From: Candidatus Dormiibacterota bacterium
Lineage (GTDB): Bacteria; Chloroflexota; Dormibacteria; Dormibacterales; Dormibacteraceae
Assembly (NCBI GenBank): GCA_955652585.1
Contig: CATPBF010000015.1
Coordinates: 1 to 6,990, forward strand
Reading direction: 5' to 3'
DNA length: 6,990 nt
The notes beneath the pieces were generated by a model that was not told the origin of the DNA, did no database searches, and saw only the letters and a program-made list of their open reading frames with translations. This document shows positions 6,295 to 6,990 of this stretch, piece by piece. A program made the translations under genes and the position numbers. How positions within the stretch are numbered: the first letter of the stretch is position 1; every line of letters begins with the position of its first letter.

Positions 6295-6990
6295 GGGTCG
6301 GCCGACTCGCCCACCATCGGTTGACAGCTTCGACTATCAGCGCGGCTACCGCGACGTAGATCAGGCCGTCGAGCACGTCGACAACGTAGTGCTCGCCGAG
6401 ATAGACGATGCTCAGCGCGACGGCAATCGTCCATGCGACGAGTCCAATCGAGAGCCATCGATACCTGCGCCAGGCGTAGAGAGCGGCCAGCGCCGGAAAC
6501 GCCGCATGGAGCGATGGAAAGGCGGCGAACTTGTTGGGGTTGAGGTGCGCGTAAAGCGGCGACACCCAGTAGTTCGGGCCCCACAGCTTGTCGACCGTCT
6601 CGTTGAGGACCTTGTGCACGGTTTCCTCACCGTTGGTCACGCTCGCCTGGAACTGATACCAGGGCGGAGCCGATGGCCAGAACAAGTACGTGATGAAGGC
6701 GAGCATTGCCATCAGAAGAAGGGCGGCGATGAAACGCCGGTAGTGGTCCCGGCTGCGGACCCAGAAGACGAAGCCGACGACGATCGGCAATGGAAAGTGC
6801 ATGAAGTAGAAAAACATCGCCAGAACGTCTTGGGGGCTGACCGTGTCGGATCTGTAGAACGCGTGCTGCAGGGTGATGGTCGGCAGCGTCCCCGCGAACA
6901 ACGTGCGCTCGAGGCCGGAGAGGTCATGGGGCGCAAAGCCGGTCTGCCCCGCGTATCCACGCATCGCCTCGTAGGCGAAGAACAGCAGAA
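6269..6990 (-). CDS. PAP2-superfamily membrane phosphatase/phosphotransferase (5' partial)
   Basis: Integral membrane enzyme of the PAP2 (type 2 phosphatidic acid phosphatase) superfamily, closest in style to the AUR1/inositol-phosphotransferase-like branch. The frame stays open to the window edge (LLFFAYEA precedes the ATG at 6964), and those residues look like the end of a membrane helix, so the true start is probably outside the window. Numbering from the 6964 Met, helices lie near 47-69, 78-96, 147-165, 170-189 and 194-214. Key motifs are WPSAPPW (96-102), FPSLHAAFP (149-157, catalytic-type H153), and YLGEHYVVDVLDG (188-200) with H192 and D196. The second and third PAP2 motifs are thus present; a classic KxxxxxxRP first motif is not obvious, and the APPW segment seems to take its place as in AUR1-like members. 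Likely substrates are lipid phosphates or a phospho-head-group transfer, acting on the outer membrane face. The tail RPTPKPARP is basic and proline-rich. Confidence 0.88.
   Translation of the reverse strand, partial: LLFFAYEAMRGYAGQTGFAPHDLSGLERTLFAGTLPTITLQHAFYRSDTVSPQDVLAMFFYFMHFPLPIVVGFVFWVRSRDHYRRFIAALLLMAMLAFITYLFWPSAPPWYQFQASVTNGEETVHKVLNETVDKLWGPNYWVSPLYAHLNPNKFAAFPSLHAAFPALAALYAWRRYRWLSIGLVAWTIAVALSIVYLGEHYVVDVLDGLIYVAVAALIVEAVNRWWASRPTPKPARPSA

Noticed and set aside
1..6990. A new defence, mobile or CRISPR-like system
   Set aside because: There are no nucleases, reverse transcriptases, transposases, integrases, repeat arrays or toxin-antitoxin pairs. The AbrB-like tail is fused to a transporter ATPase with no toxin gene nearby.

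Overview
The window is GC-rich bacterial DNA, densely packed with genes. It holds five protein-coding genes, two of them cut by the window edges, and no gene-free stretch longer than about 90 bases. I see no tRNA, rRNA, CRISPR array, transposase or phage gene. The best taxonomic hint is the YvcK-family protein, which carries an extra N-terminal domain with two membrane helices. From memory this form is typical of Chloroflexota and their relatives. High GC, GTG starts and the ABC ATPase with an AbrB-like tail fit that, but the assignment is an inference.

Region 1 (1-4488, + strand) is an ABC-transporter operon of the FtsX/MacB type. It has a very large two-FtsX-domain permease whose start lies upstream of the window, then two different ATPases. 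The three genes overlap by 4 and 14 bases, so they are almost certainly co-transcribed and translationally coupled. The first ATPase has a degenerate signature motif (LTGAE) and a C-terminal extension resembling an AbrB/SpoVT swapped-hairpin domain. The second has a perfect signature (LSGGEQQ) but a serine at the Q-loop glutamine position. If the two pair as a heterodimer on the two halves of the single permease, both defects fall on the same composite ATP site. That leaves one canonical and one degenerate site. The substrate is unknown; export or release of an envelope-associated molecule is a guess from the family.

Region 2 (4489-5019) has an 87-base gap with a small inverted repeat, then a short minus-strand gene. 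That gene encodes a membrane-anchored protein with a motif like DUF5808. A 69-base divergent intergenic region separates it from the next gene.

Region 3 (5020-6990) has a membrane-anchored YvcK-type UDP-sugar-binding protein (+ strand), which in other bacteria links central carbon metabolism to cell-wall synthesis and cell shape. It is convergent with, and overlaps by 26 bases, a PAP2-superfamily membrane phosphatase/phosphotransferase that runs off the right edge (- strand). The common theme is the cell envelope, but nothing in the sequence shows that regions 1 and 3 act together.

I do not see a clearly new system. The features most worth following up are the AbrB-tailed ATPase and the asymmetric ATPase pair.
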